12,852 nucleotides of DNA from assembly GCA_022508635.1 (NCBI GenBank), contig JAFLUV010000052.1:1-12852 (forward strand), in the 5' to 3' direction. Position numbers and translations under genes: made by a program. The notes under the pieces are model-generated. The model did no database searches, was not told where the DNA came from, and worked only from the letters and a program-made list of their open reading frames with translations. Every line of letters starts with the position of its first letter. Position 1 is the first letter of the stretch. Below, one piece after another: positions 1 to 7,211 of this stretch. The stretch comes from Prevotellaceae bacterium. Its GTDB lineage: Bacteria; Bacteroidota; Bacteroidia; Bacteroidales; Bacteroidaceae.

Positions 1-56
1 TGCCTGAAAGGACTTGTTGCGGAGCCTTCGCCGGAGCTTCCGGGAGGGTGCAAAAG

Positions 57-240
57 AAGTAGTGCCTTCTTCCGGCTGAAGTAGGGCCTTCTTCCGGCTG
101 AAGTAGAGTCTTCTTCCAGGCTGAAGTAGAGTCTTCTTCCGGCTGAAGTAGAGTCTACTTCCGGCCGAAGTAGAGCCTACTTCCGGCAGAGGTAGTATTT
201 TCTTCCGGCAGAGGCAGTATTTTCTTCCTGCAATAAGTAG
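57..240. repeat. 22-bp tandem repeat array A (about 8.3 copies)
   Basis: Eight consecutive units begin at 57, 79, 101, 124, 146, 168, 190 and 212, followed by a partial unit at 235-240. Spacing is 22 bp except for units of 23 bp at 101 and 212. Units start AAGTAG or a variant and end with CTTCTTCCGGCTG or a variant. Each unit junction contains an imperfect inverted repeat; the best is CTACTTC (155-161) and GAAGTAG (167-173) around a 5-nt loop. Divergence increases rightwards, with A/T-rich substitutions in the last two units. Because 22 is not a multiple of 3, the array is not a peptide repeat. Its function is unknown. Confidence 0.93.
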
Positions 241-243
241 CAT

Positions 244-309
244 CAGCCGCCTTCCGATGCTCCGTCAGCCGCCTTCCGATGCTCCGTCTGTCGCCTTGCG
301 GTGCTCCGC
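244..309. repeat. 22-bp tandem repeat array B (3 copies) with terminal hairpin
   Basis: Two identical 22-bp units occupy 244-265 and 266-287, and a diverged third occupies 288-309. Each contains GCCTTCCGATGCTCCG or a variant. The array starts three bases after array A, has the same period and shares the word CTTCCG, but the rest of the unit differs. The third copy forms a perfect hairpin with CCTTGCGG (294-301), loop TGCT and CCGCAAGG (306-313). No T-tract follows, so it is not an obvious intrinsic terminator. Confidence 0.88.
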
Positions 310-435
310 AAGGTCATTGCCGGAGGAGCAGGCAGGAGGCGTGCCCTGGCGGGCAGGAAGACAGGCCCGAAAGGAGCGTTTCCACCCCTTCCCGCCCGCA
401 AAAACGGCATGAAAGTCAATTTTTTCCCCGTATTA

Positions 436-467
436 TTTGCAGGTTTGGCAGAAATAGCGTAATTTTG
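436..467 (+). promoter_or_regulatory. Bacteroidota-type promoter of the rimP operon
   Basis: TTTG at 436-439 and TAATTTTG at 460-467 are separated by 20 nt. This fits the known Bacteroidota sigma factor consensus (TTTG, about 19-20 nt, TAnnTTTG). Transcription would start near 472-476, giving a leader of about 70 nt before rimP. The start point is inferred, not observed. Confidence 0.72.
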
Positions 468-483
468 CACGCGGAGGATGAAG

Positions 484-511
484 GTGAGGGGCCTTAAGGT
501 TCCTCACTTTT
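484..511 (+). terminator. Terminator-like hairpin in the rimP leader (possible attenuator)
   Basis: GTGAGG at 484-489 pairs with CCTCAC at 502-507. The stem continues inward through two G-U wobbles (490-501 and 491-500) and C492-G499, C493-G498, leaving a UUAA loop. TTTT follows at 508-511. This 10-pair stem plus short T-run resembles a weak intrinsic terminator. It begins about 10 nt after the inferred transcription start, so it could attenuate the operon rather than end an upstream transcript. The T-run is short, so efficiency is uncertain. Confidence 0.5.
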
Positions 512-547
512 CGTTATAAACCAAAAAAACAAAAGAACGACACACAC

Positions 548-1015
548 ATGATCAGCAAAAGCACAGTGCAGCAGGCCGTAGAGGAATGGCTCGAGGGCAA
601 AGAGTATTTTCTTGTCGACATCAGCATCAGCAGTGACGACCGCATCGTCGTCGAGATAGACCATACGGACGGCGTGTGGATCGAGGACTGTGCGGAGCTG
701 AGCCGCTACATAGAGTCGCGACTGAGCCGCGACGACGAGGACTACGAGCTCGAAGTGGGCAGCGCCGGACTGGGACAGCCCTTCCGCGTCCGACGCCAGT
801 ACGAGATACACGTGGGCAAGGAAGTGGAGACACAACTGCACGACGGGCACAAGTTCAGGGGCACGCTCCTGAGCGTCGGCGACGAAGGATTCCGGCTGGG
901 CATCGTGCAGAAAGTGAAGGAAGAAGGCAGGAAGCGCCCCGTCACGAAGGAAGTCCCCACCGACTTCCGCTTCGAGGACGTCGCCTACACAAAGTACCTC
1001 ATCAAGGTGAAGTAG
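548..1015 (+). CDS. rimP: Ribosome maturation factor RimP
   Basis: A 155-residue protein of the usual RimP length. RimP binds the free 30S subunit in the cytoplasm and helps assemble the 3' domain around S19. The N-terminal alpha/beta domain covers about residues 1-80 and includes the family motif LEVGSAGLGQPF (68-79), the counterpart of the SSPGLDRP-type signature. A C-terminal SH3-like barrel spans about 85-155 and is highly charged. The ATG follows an A-rich leader with no Shine-Dalgarno sequence, which is normal for Bacteroidota. It is the first gene of the operon, and nusA follows after 88 nt. The rimP-nusA-infB order is widely conserved in bacteria and strengthens the call. Nothing appears truncated. 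Confidence 0.96.
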   Translation: MISKSTVQQAVEEWLEGKEYFLVDISISSDDRIVVEIDHTDGVWIEDCAELSRYIESRLSRDDEDYELEVGSAGLGQPFRVRRQYEIHVGKEVETQLHDGHKFRGTLLSVGDEGFRLGIVQKVKEEGRKRPVTKEVPTDFRFEDVAYTKYLIKVK

Positions 1016-1103
1016 CGCCTCCCCAACCGCCTCCCGCCGCACAGCACGGCCGCCCCCGACAGGGAGCAGGGCACCGGGTAACGACTAAAAACAAACAAAC
1101 ATA

Positions 1104-2366
1104 ATGGCTAAGACAACACAATCGAAAGAGGCGATAAACATGATAGAGGTTTTCGCCGACTTTAAGGAAAAGAACAACATCGACCGCGCCACCCTCGTGA
1201 GCGTCCTCGAAGAGTGCTTCCGCGGCGTTCTCGCCAAGCTCTACGGCTCCGACGAGAACTATGACATCATCGTCAACCCCGACAAAGGAGACTTCGAAAT
1301 CTACCACAACCGCGTCGTCGTCCCCGACAACGAAGTGAAAAACCCCAACAAGGAAATCGCACTGAGCGAAGCACAGCAGATAGAAGACGACTATGAGCTG
1401 GGCGAAGAAGTCAGCCAGCGCGTCAACATGTCCGACTTCGGGAGGCGCGCAATCCTCACCCTGAGGCAAACCCTCTCCGGCCGCATCACGGAGCTGGAGT
1501 ACGACTCGCTCTACAACCAGTACAAAGACCGCGTCGGAGAAGTCATCAGTGCCGAAGTCTACCAAACCTGGAAGCGCGAGACACTCCTCATGGACGAGGA
1601 CAGCAACGAACTGCTCCTGCCCCGACAGGAACAGATACCCGGCGACTTCTTCCGCAAAGGCGACAGCGCACGCGCCGTCATCGCCAGCGTAGAAAACACC
1701 GGAGGCAAGCCCCGCATCACGCTGAGCCGCACCTCGCCCCTCTTCCTGCAGCGCCTGCTCGAAGCAGAAGTGCCGGAAATACAGGACGGACTCATCACCA
1801 TACACAAAATAGCACGCATCCCCGGCGAACGCGCAAAAATCGCAGTGGAAAGCTACGACGACCGCATCGACCCCGTAGGAGCCTGCGTCGGCGTAAAAGG
1901 CAGCCGCCTGCGCAGCATCGTGCACGAACTGCGAGGCGAGAACATCGACGTCGTGACATGGACCTCCAACACACAGCTCATGATAACGCGCGCCCTCAAT
2001 CCCGCACGCGTGAACAGCGTCATACTGCACGAAGACGAACACAAGGCTGAAGTATACCTCGACCCGGACCAGGTATCGCTCGCCATCGGCAAGAGCGGAC
2101 TCAACGTCAAGCTCGCCAGCATGCTCGTAGGCTTCACCATCGACGTCTTCCGCGAACTGGACAACGAAATTGACGACGACGACGTAAAGCTCGACGAGTT
2201 CACCGACGCCATCGACCCCTGGATAATCGACGAGCTCAAGAAACTCGGCTTCGAGACAGCACGCGGCGTACTCGGCGCACAGCGCGACATGATCGTGCAA
2301 AACGCCGACCTCGAGGAAGAAACCGTAGACGAAGTACTCCGCATCCTCCAAGCCGAATTCGAGTAA
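1104..2366 (+). CDS. nusA: Transcription termination/antitermination factor NusA
   Basis: A 420-residue NusA. The protein binds RNA polymerase and nascent RNA and modulates pausing, termination and antitermination. The N-terminal polymerase-binding domain spans about 1-135. An S1 domain follows at about 140-208 (from RVGEVISAEVYQ to ITLSRTSP). KH1 is centred on DPVGACVGVKGSRLRSI (256-272) and KH2 on AIGKSGLNVKLAS (327-339). The tail after about 350 is acidic (EIDDDD) and short, lacking the duplicated acidic repeats of E. coli NusA, as is usual outside Proteobacteria. The ATG at 1104 is preceded by an AC-rich leader. A second ATG at codon 13 is possible, but the MAK start matches Bacteroidota relatives as I recall them. 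infB follows after 54 nt with no clear internal promoter. Confidence 0.97.
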   Translation: MAKTTQSKEAINMIEVFADFKEKNNIDRATLVSVLEECFRGVLAKLYGSDENYDIIVNPDKGDFEIYHNRVVVPDNEVKNPNKEIALSEAQQIEDDYELGEEVSQRVNMSDFGRRAILTLRQTLSGRITELEYDSLYNQYKDRVGEVISAEVYQTWKRETLLMDEDSNELLLPRQEQIPGDFFRKGDSARAVIASVENTGGKPRITLSRTSPLFLQRLLEAEVPEIQDGLITIHKIARIPGERAKIAVESYDDRIDPVGACVGVKGSRLRSIVHELRGENIDVVTWTSNTQLMITRALNPARVNSVILHEDEHKAEVYLDPDQVSLAIGKSGLNVKLASMLVGFTIDVFRELDNEIDDDDVKLDEFTDAIDPWIIDELKKLGFETARGVLGAQRDMIVQNADLEEETVDEVLRILQAEFE

Positions 2367-2420
2367 ACCCCACTCCAAGCCAACAAATAATCCCACTTCT
2401 TCACCTTTCACCCTTCTTAC

Positions 2421-5315
2421 ATGAGCATCAGATTAAACAAAGTAACCAAAGAGTTCAACATCGGACTGCAGACGGCTGTTGAATACCTCCAGAAGAAAGG
2501 CTTCAGCGAAGTTGAGGCCAATCCAAACTATAAGATTACCGAAGAGCAGTATGCGCTGCTGCAGGGCGCGTTCAGTTCAGACAAAGGACTGCGCAAGGAA
2601 GCAACACAGCTTATAAAGCAGCACATCTACCAGGTCAAGGAGCGAAAGGAGGCTCCAAAGGCAAAAGTAGTGGAAGAGGTGAAGGTAGAAGCACCCAAGG
2701 TGGCTGCACCCAAGGTATTGGGGCGCATCGACTTGGACGGCGGACGCTCCGAGGCAGCCAAGAAACCTGAGCCAAAGCCCGAACCTAAGGCAGAGGCCAA
2801 GAAACAAGAACCGAAACCCGCAGAAGAAAGCGTCCAGGCCGCCAAGCCTGCCGCACCTGCCACGAAGCAAGAGCCCGTGGCTCCTGCCCCGAAAGAGGAG
2901 GAGGCACCAGCTTCCCCCGTCCGGGAAAAGGAAAAGCCCGTAGCTCCTGCACCGAAGCAGAAGAAGGAAGCACCGGCTCCCGAAGAGGACAAGGAAGAAA
3001 AGAAACAAGAAAAGGAAGCGGCACCTGCAGTAACCGCCGCTTCCGAAGAGGGCAAGGAGGAGAATCAAGTGTTCCGCCTCACGTCGGCAACGAGCGCCGC
3101 TCCCAGCCTGACCATCAAGGGCAAGATAGACCTAAGCACCCTGAACCAAAGCACGCGTCCCAAAAAGAAGTCGCACGAAGAACGCCGGCGCGAACGCATG
3201 GGACAGGAAGGACAGGGCGGCGGCGACCGCAAGAAGCGCCTTCGTGTGGGCAAGGAGCGTGTTGACGTGAACGCCGTAGCCAATCAGCAGCAGCAACAAA
3301 GCAACGGACAGAAGAAGAACAACGGCGCGCAAGCGCAAGGCCAGCAGGGCGGCAAGGGAAAGAAGCAGAAGAACCATCCCAAGCAAACGCCCGTACAGCC
3401 CGAAGTGAGCGACGAGGAAGTAGCAAAGCAGGTGCGCGAGACCTTGGCTCGCCTCACCAACAAGTCGGGCAAGATGGGCAAGGGTGCCAAGTATCGCCGC
3501 GAGAAGCGCGAGGCTATCCGGCAGGGCATGGAGGAGGATTTGGCAAACGAGGCAGCAGAGAGCAAGGTTCTCAAGCTGACCGAGTTCGTTACGGCCAACG
3601 AGCTTGCAACAATGATGAACGTGCCTGTCACAAAAATCATTGCTACATGCATGAGCATCGGCATCATGGTCAGCATCAACCAGCGCATGGATGCCGAGAC
3701 TATCAATCTCATTGCCGAGGAGTTCGGCTTTACTACCGAATATGTCAGTGCTGAGGTCAGCGCCGCAGTCAGCGAGGAGGAGGATGACGAACAGGATCTT
3801 GTGCCGCGTGCTCCCATCGTGACTGTCATGGGTCACGTTGACCATGGCAAGACGTCGCTGCTTGACTATATCCGCCAGACCAACGTCATTGCCGGCGAGG
3901 CCGGCGGCATTACGCAGCACATCGGTGCCTACAATGTCACGCTTGAGGACGGTCGCCACGTCACTTTCCTTGACACGCCCGGCCACGAGGCATTTACTGC
4001 CATGCGTGCACGTGGTGCGCAGGTCACCGACATTGCCATTATCATTGTCGCTGCCGACGATGATATCATGCCGCAGACGAAGGAGGCCATAGCGCATGCC
4101 ACGGCGGCCAACGTTCCCATCATCTTTGCCATTAACAAGATAGACAAGCCAACTGCTAATCCCGACAAGATAAAGGAGGGGTTGGCTGCCATGAACTTCC
4201 TTGTCGAGGACTGGGGCGGCAAGTACCAGAGTCAGGACATTAGTGCCAAGAAGGGTATTGGCGTGGACGAGCTTTTGGAGAAGGTTTTGCTCGAGGCTGA
4301 GATGCTCGACCTTAAGGCCAATCCGGAGCGCAAGGCGACGGGCTCTATCATTGAGTCCAGCCTGGACAAGGGCAGGGGCTACGTGGCCACTGTGCTTGTC
4401 AGCAACGGTACGCTGCATGTGGGCGACATCTTGCTGGCGGGTACGAACTACGGGCGTGTCAAGGCGATGCTCAACGAACGCGGGCAGCGCGTGCAGACTA
4501 TCGGTCCTGCGCAGGCGGCGACTATCCTGGGTCTGAACGGTGCGCCGCAGGCTGGCGATACTTTCCACGTCATGGACTCTGACCAGGAGGCGCGCGAGAT
4601 TGCCAACAAGCGTGAGCAGCTGGCGCGCGAGCAGGGACTGCGTACCATGAAGCGCCGCGGACTGGAGGAATTGGCGCACAATATTGCACTGGGCGGCGTT
4701 CAGGAGCTCAACCTTATCGTCAAGGGCGACGTGGATGGCTCCATCGAGGCACTCAGCGACTCGCTCATCAAGCTGTCTACGGAGAAGATTCAGGTCAACG
4801 TCATCTACAAGGCTGTCGGCCAAATCAGCGAGAGCGATATCAACATGGCGGCTGCTGCGAACAACTGCTTCATTGTCGGCTTCCAGGTTCGTCCGTCGGC
4901 TGCGGCGCGCCGCCTGGCCGACCAGATGGATGTCGACATCCGGCTCTACAGTGTCATATACGATGCCATCGAGGAGGTGAAGGATGCCATGGAGGGCATG
5001 CTTTCGCCTGAAATCAAGGAGGAGGTCACGGCTCAGGTGGAGGTGCGTCAGGTGTACCACATTACGAAGGTGGGCACTGTGGCGGGTGCTTATGTCATGG
5101 ACGGCAAGGTGAGCCGCACGAACAAGGCGCGTGTCGTTCGCGACGGTATCGTCGTCTTTACCGGTGCCATCAATGCCTTGAAGCGTTTCAAGGACGATGT
5201 CAAGGAGGTCGGCACTAACTTCGAATGTGGTATTTCGCTGGTGAACTATAACGATCTGCGCGAGGGTGACATGATAGAAACCTTCCAGGAGATTGAAGTC
5301 AAGGCAACGCTGTAG
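2421..5315 (+). CDS. infB: Translation initiation factor IF-2
   Basis: A 964-residue GTPase that brings initiator tRNA to the 30S subunit and promotes subunit joining. An IF2N-type fold lies at about 1-55. A long low-complexity linker runs from about 75 to 365: first K/E/P/A-rich, then basic with a QQQQQ run and G/N/Q-rich stretches. A second IF2N-like domain spans about 384-437. The G domain has G1 GHVDHGKT (471-478), the switch I region GEAGGITQHIGAY (492-504), G3 DTPGHE (518-523), G4 NKID (572-575) and G5 SAKKG (608-612), all intact. Beta-barrel domain II begins near 640, and the C-terminal tRNA-binding region ends the protein. The long N-terminal extension is typical of Bacteroidota IF-2. 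The stop codon overlaps the cvpA start. Confidence 0.98.
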   Translation: MSIRLNKVTKEFNIGLQTAVEYLQKKGFSEVEANPNYKITEEQYALLQGAFSSDKGLRKEATQLIKQHIYQVKERKEAPKAKVVEEVKVEAPKVAAPKVLGRIDLDGGRSEAAKKPEPKPEPKAEAKKQEPKPAEESVQAAKPAAPATKQEPVAPAPKEEEAPASPVREKEKPVAPAPKQKKEAPAPEEDKEEKKQEKEAAPAVTAASEEGKEENQVFRLTSATSAAPSLTIKGKIDLSTLNQSTRPKKKSHEERRRERMGQEGQGGGDRKKRLRVGKERVDVNAVANQQQQQSNGQKKNNGAQAQGQQGGKGKKQKNHPKQTPVQPEVSDEEVAKQVRETLARLTNKSGKMGKGAKYRREKREAIRQGMEEDLANEAAESKVLKLTEFVTANELATMMNVPVTKIIATCMSIGIMVSINQRMDAETINLIAEEFGFTTEYVSAEVSAAVSEEEDDEQDLVPRAPIVTVMGHVDHGKTSLLDYIRQTNVIAGEAGGITQHIGAYNVTLEDGRHVTFLDTPGHEAFTAMRARGAQVTDIAIIIVAADDDIMPQTKEAIAHATAANVPIIFAINKIDKPTANPDKIKEGLAAMNFLVEDWGGKYQSQDISAKKGIGVDELLEKVLLEAEMLDLKANPERKATGSIIESSLDKGRGYVATVLVSNGTLHVGDILLAGTNYGRVKAMLNERGQRVQTIGPAQAATILGLNGAPQAGDTFHVMDSDQEAREIANKREQLAREQGLRTMKRRGLEELAHNIALGGVQELNLIVKGDVDGSIEALSDSLIKLSTEKIQVNVIYKAVGQISESDINMAAAANNCFIVGFQVRPSAAARRLADQMDVDIRLYSVIYDAIEEVKDAMEGMLSPEIKEEVTAQVEVRQVYHITKVGTVAGAYVMDGKVSRTNKARVVRDGIVVFTGAINALKRFKDDVKEVGTNFECGISLVNYNDLREGDMIETFQEIEVKATL

Positions 5316-5785
5316 TGCAGGTGGACGTTATTTTGCTCATCCTGCTGGCTGTGGGGTTTGTCTCTGGTCTCGTTTCGGGAGCCGTCAAGCAGCTTGTGTC
5401 GCTTGCGGCTCTCGTTTTGGGCTTTTTCGTTGCCTGCCTTTACTATCTGCGGCTGGGGGCTGTGCTGTGCAGTGTTGTGCCTATGCCGGATTTTTGCAAC
5501 GTGACGGCGTTTGTCCTGCTGTGGCTTATCGTTATTGTCGCGGCCCGGCTGATTGGAGGCATCATTACTTCGCTGCTCGACGGGCTGCCTCCCGTCGGAT
5601 TGCTCAACCGTTTGCTGGGCGGCGTCCTTTGCGCTGCAAAGTATGGCCTTGTACTGGGCGTGGTCATTTGGTTCTTCTGCAGTATTCAGGTGATTACCGA
5701 GGAGACAATGCAGAAGTCGCGCTTGTGCCGTCCGCTTAAGGCTACGCCAGAGCTGATCTACGGCTATATATATAGTAATGTATAG
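5315..5785 (+). CDS. cvpA: CvpA-family membrane protein
   Basis: A 156-residue hydrophobic protein with four likely membrane segments at about 4-21, 28-45, 63-84 and 103-124. The family signature region is GLLNRLLGGVLCAAKYG (95-111). CvpA was named for colicin V production in E. coli, and its biochemical role is still unclear. The GTG start shares its G with the infB TAG stop (TAGTG), which implies translational coupling and membership of the same operon. A second GTG two codons later is an alternative start. The short C-terminal tail (about 125-156) is probably a cytoplasmic or periplasmic end. It is the last gene of the operon and is followed by array C and a terminator. Confidence 0.86.
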   Translation: MQVDVILLILLAVGFVSGLVSGAVKQLVSLAALVLGFFVACLYYLRLGAVLCSVVPMPDFCNVTAFVLLWLIVIVAARLIGGIITSLLDGLPPVGLLNRLLGGVLCAAKYGLVLGVVIWFFCSIQVITEETMQKSRLCRPLKATPELIYGYIYSNV

Positions 5786-5834
5786 GCGGCGGTCTGCCAT
5801 GGCTCTGCTGTCCTCGCACGGCATCCGGAAAATT

Positions 5835-5988
5835 GACGCGCGACAGTTCACAAACTCACGCGCGACAATTCACAAACTGACGCGCGTCGATTTCACAACT
5901 GACGCGCGTCAATTTCGCAACTCACGCGCGTCGATTTTGAAGCCCGCGCGCATCGGTTCGGAAATTTAGGCGCGATGGCTTCGAATCT
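5835..5988. repeat. 22-bp tandem repeat array C (6-7 copies) with palindromic core
   Basis: Units start at 5835, 5857, 5879, 5901, 5923, 5945 and, degenerately, 5967, all exactly 22 bp apart. Each has a (G/C)ACGCGCG(T/A)C core followed by an AT-richer part such as AATTTCACAACT. In the units at 5879 and 5901 the core GACGCGCGTC is a perfect 10-bp palindrome. Divergence increases at the right end. The array starts about 50 nt after the cvpA stop and sits before the operon terminator, so it should be transcribed as 3' untranslated RNA. A 63-codon frame crosses it, but the unit length is not a multiple of 3, so it is probably not coding. Confidence 0.92.
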
Positions 5989-6018
5989 TAATTCTAATGA
6001 TGTGATTATCAGTGTTAT

Positions 6019-6050
6019 GAGGATGTCCGTTCCGGGACATCCTCTTTCTT
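6019..6050 (+). terminator. Intrinsic terminator of the rimP-cvpA operon
   Basis: GAGGATGTCC (6019-6028) and GGACATCCTC (6035-6044) form a perfect 10-bp stem with a 6-nt loop. TTTCTT follows on the plus strand. It lies between the convergent ends of cvpA and the araC-family gene. The opposite strand has no clear T-tract after the stem, so termination of the regulator transcript here is less certain. Confidence 0.78.
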
Positions 6051-6107
6051 TCCCTTGGCTGTCGGAAGGCATGCGCCGGGCAGACGTGCAGACGAAGGCC
6101 GCACGGG

Positions 6108-6983
6108 CTATTCCTTGCTCTCGCGGTATTGCTGCGGCGAGACTCCTGTCTGGTGACGGAAGAAGCGTCCGAAGTGCGACTGGTTCCTGAAGCCCAGCAT
6201 TGCGGCAATCTGCTTGACGTTCTTGCTGCTGTCGCGCAGTGCTATCTGGGCGGAGCGGACGATTTCCTCGCTGATGAGCTGGTTGGCCGTCTTGCCGGTG
6301 AGGCGCTTGCAGACGGTGGAGAAGTACTTCGGGGTGATGCAGAGGAGGGCGGCGTACTCGTTGACGTTGAGGTAGGGGAGCGCGGGGTTGTGCAGATGCT
6401 GCATGAAGCGTCGCAGGATGTTCTCGCTGGAGCTGTAGGTCTGGTGCATTACTTCTTCGTCCCGGAAGGCGTGCAGGTCGCGCAGGTCGTATGCCATCGA
6501 GGCGAAGAGCAGGCGCAGGCTGAGCTCCTTGTGCGGCGTGTCGGGGCAGGAGAGATGGTTGCGGAGCAGGTCGAAGTAGAGGCGGTAGCGCTGCACTGCC
6601 GTCTCGTCGGCGTGCAGGATCTGGTAGGAGGTGGAGAACATCGAGTGCGTCCACTCCATGCGCACCATCTGCGCGAGCTGCGTCACGTACTCTGGCGAGA
6701 GGAACAGCACCAGCGCATTGAAGTCCATGCTCATCATGCTCTGCTCGAAGATATTGCGCGGCTTGCACGTGATGACGTCGCCCGTGCGGAGCTTGTAGGT
6801 CTTTTCCTCTACCGAGAACTGTGCCTGTCCGCGCGTCACCACTGCAAAGAGGAAGCCCTCTATCAGCACGTCCGAGATGTCCATGCCGCGCACCTCGTCA
6901 AAGTCGCAGAAGACGGCAATGTGATCGTTGTTGTGAAAGCTCAGGCTGCTTTCCGCAATGGACTGAATGTCTAATTTCTCCAT
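6108..6983 (-). CDS. AraC-family transcriptional regulator
   Basis: A 291-residue regulator read leftwards, divergent from the efflux operon. Residues about 20-100 resemble the AraC cupin-like sensing domain, with a beta-rich stretch including TYKLRTGDVITCKPRNIFE. The C-terminal AraC DNA-binding domain spans about 190-288. Its first helix-turn-helix lies around NVNEYAALLCITPKYFSTVCKRLTG. The second lies around NVKQIAAMLGFRNQSHFGRF, and the segment FFRHQTGVSPQQYR matches the family signature. I chose the ATG at 6983, preceded by GGAAAG about 5 nt upstream. A frame extending eight codons further starts at a TTG inside the -7 promoter box, so it is unlikely. The effector is unknown. Its position suggests it controls the adjacent pump; that is inference. 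Confidence 0.92.
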   Translation of the reverse strand: MEKLDIQSIAESSLSFHNNDHIAVFCDFDEVRGMDISDVLIEGFLFAVVTRGQAQFSVEEKTYKLRTGDVITCKPRNIFEQSMMSMDFNALVLFLSPEYVTQLAQMVRMEWTHSMFSTSYQILHADETAVQRYRLYFDLLRNHLSCPDTPHKELSLRLLFASMAYDLRDLHAFRDEEVMHQTYSSSENILRRFMQHLHNPALPYLNVNEYAALLCITPKYFSTVCKRLTGKTANQLISEEIVRSAQIALRDSSKNVKQIAAMLGFRNQSHFGRFFRHQTGVSPQQYRESKE

Positions 6984-7004
6984 GTTTCTTTCCTTTTTGG
7001 GATA

Positions 7005-7026
7005 CAAAGATAGTACATTTTCTCCA
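7005..7026 (-). promoter_or_regulatory. Promoter of the araC-family gene with TGGAGAAAA element
   Basis: On the minus strand TATCTTTG (complement of 7005-7012) matches the Bacteroidota -7 box TAnnTTTG. TGGAGAAAA (complement of 7018-7026) lies 5 nt further upstream. No good -33 TTTG is visible at the expected distance, which may mean activation is needed. The inferred transcription start is near 6998, about 15 nt before the chosen ATG. Confidence 0.6.
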
Positions 7027-7132
7027 TTATCCCGGTCTCCCGCCTCCTCTCACCGTCCCCTCTTTTGTTATTTTCTGCGAAAAAGTCCCGCACAGAGGTG
7101 AAAAAGGATAACAATTGCACCTGTATTTAGCC

Positions 7133-7161
7133 CTCCATGTGGAGAAAAAGTTGTTACTTTG
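7133..7161 (+). promoter_or_regulatory. Promoter/operator region of the efflux operon
   Basis: TTACTTTG at 7154-7161 is a near match to the Bacteroidota -7 box. TGGAGAAAA at 7140-7148 lies 5 nt upstream, mirroring the regulator promoter. CTCCA (7133-7137) and TGGAG (7140-7144) form a compact 12-bp dyad around TG. A further inverted pair AGGTG/CACCT (7096-7100 and 7118-7122) lies upstream. There is no clear -33 TTTG. The leader to the first gene is about 45 nt and very A-rich. Confidence 0.5.
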
Positions 7162-7211
7162 CACCGCAAAAACAAAAAAGACAAACTAAACACATAAAAA
7201 ACACACCTGCC

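Larger units (their letters stand above)
1..435. other. Gene-free region upstream of rimP
   Basis: No convincing gene lies here. Short open frames of 70-75 codons exist on both strands, but they cross the tandem repeats, have no family resemblance I recognise and lack a plausible start context. The region holds the two 22-bp arrays described separately and a GC-rich unique stretch from about 314 to 410. A T-run at 420-425 precedes the promoter but has no strong stem in front of it. The end of an upstream gene could lie before base 56, but I cannot recognise one. Confidence 0.6.

Noticed and set aside
57..309. CRISPR array
   Set aside because: Units are contiguous 22-bp direct repeats with no spacers, and no cas gene is present.
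279..497. 72-codon plus-strand frame upstream of rimP
   Set aside because: It crosses repeat units and runs through the inferred promoter and into the leader hairpin, with no recognisable protein features.
1002..2411. 469-codon open frame on the minus strand opposite nusA
   Set aside because: It is antisense to a clear NusA, has low-complexity composition rich in V/F/D/E and no recognisable family. It results from the strong codon bias of nusA.
3132..5060. 642-codon open frame on the minus strand opposite infB
   Set aside because: It lies wholly antisense to intact IF-2 domains and has no family features; GC-rich codon bias removes stops from this frame.
5893..6768. 291-codon minus-strand frame overlapping the AraC-family gene
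   Set aside because: It is a different frame of a well-supported AraC regulator, is rich in A/R/Q/P/H and runs into the tandem repeats.
6129..6974. 281-codon plus-strand frame antisense to the AraC-family gene
   Set aside because: It is the shadow of the regulator, with no motif of its own.
7106..7116. GGATAACAATT, identical to the core of the E. coli lac operator
   Set aside because: The match covers only half of the operator without its dyad partner, no LacI-type gene is nearby, and an 11-bp match in AT-rich intergenic DNA is likely chance.
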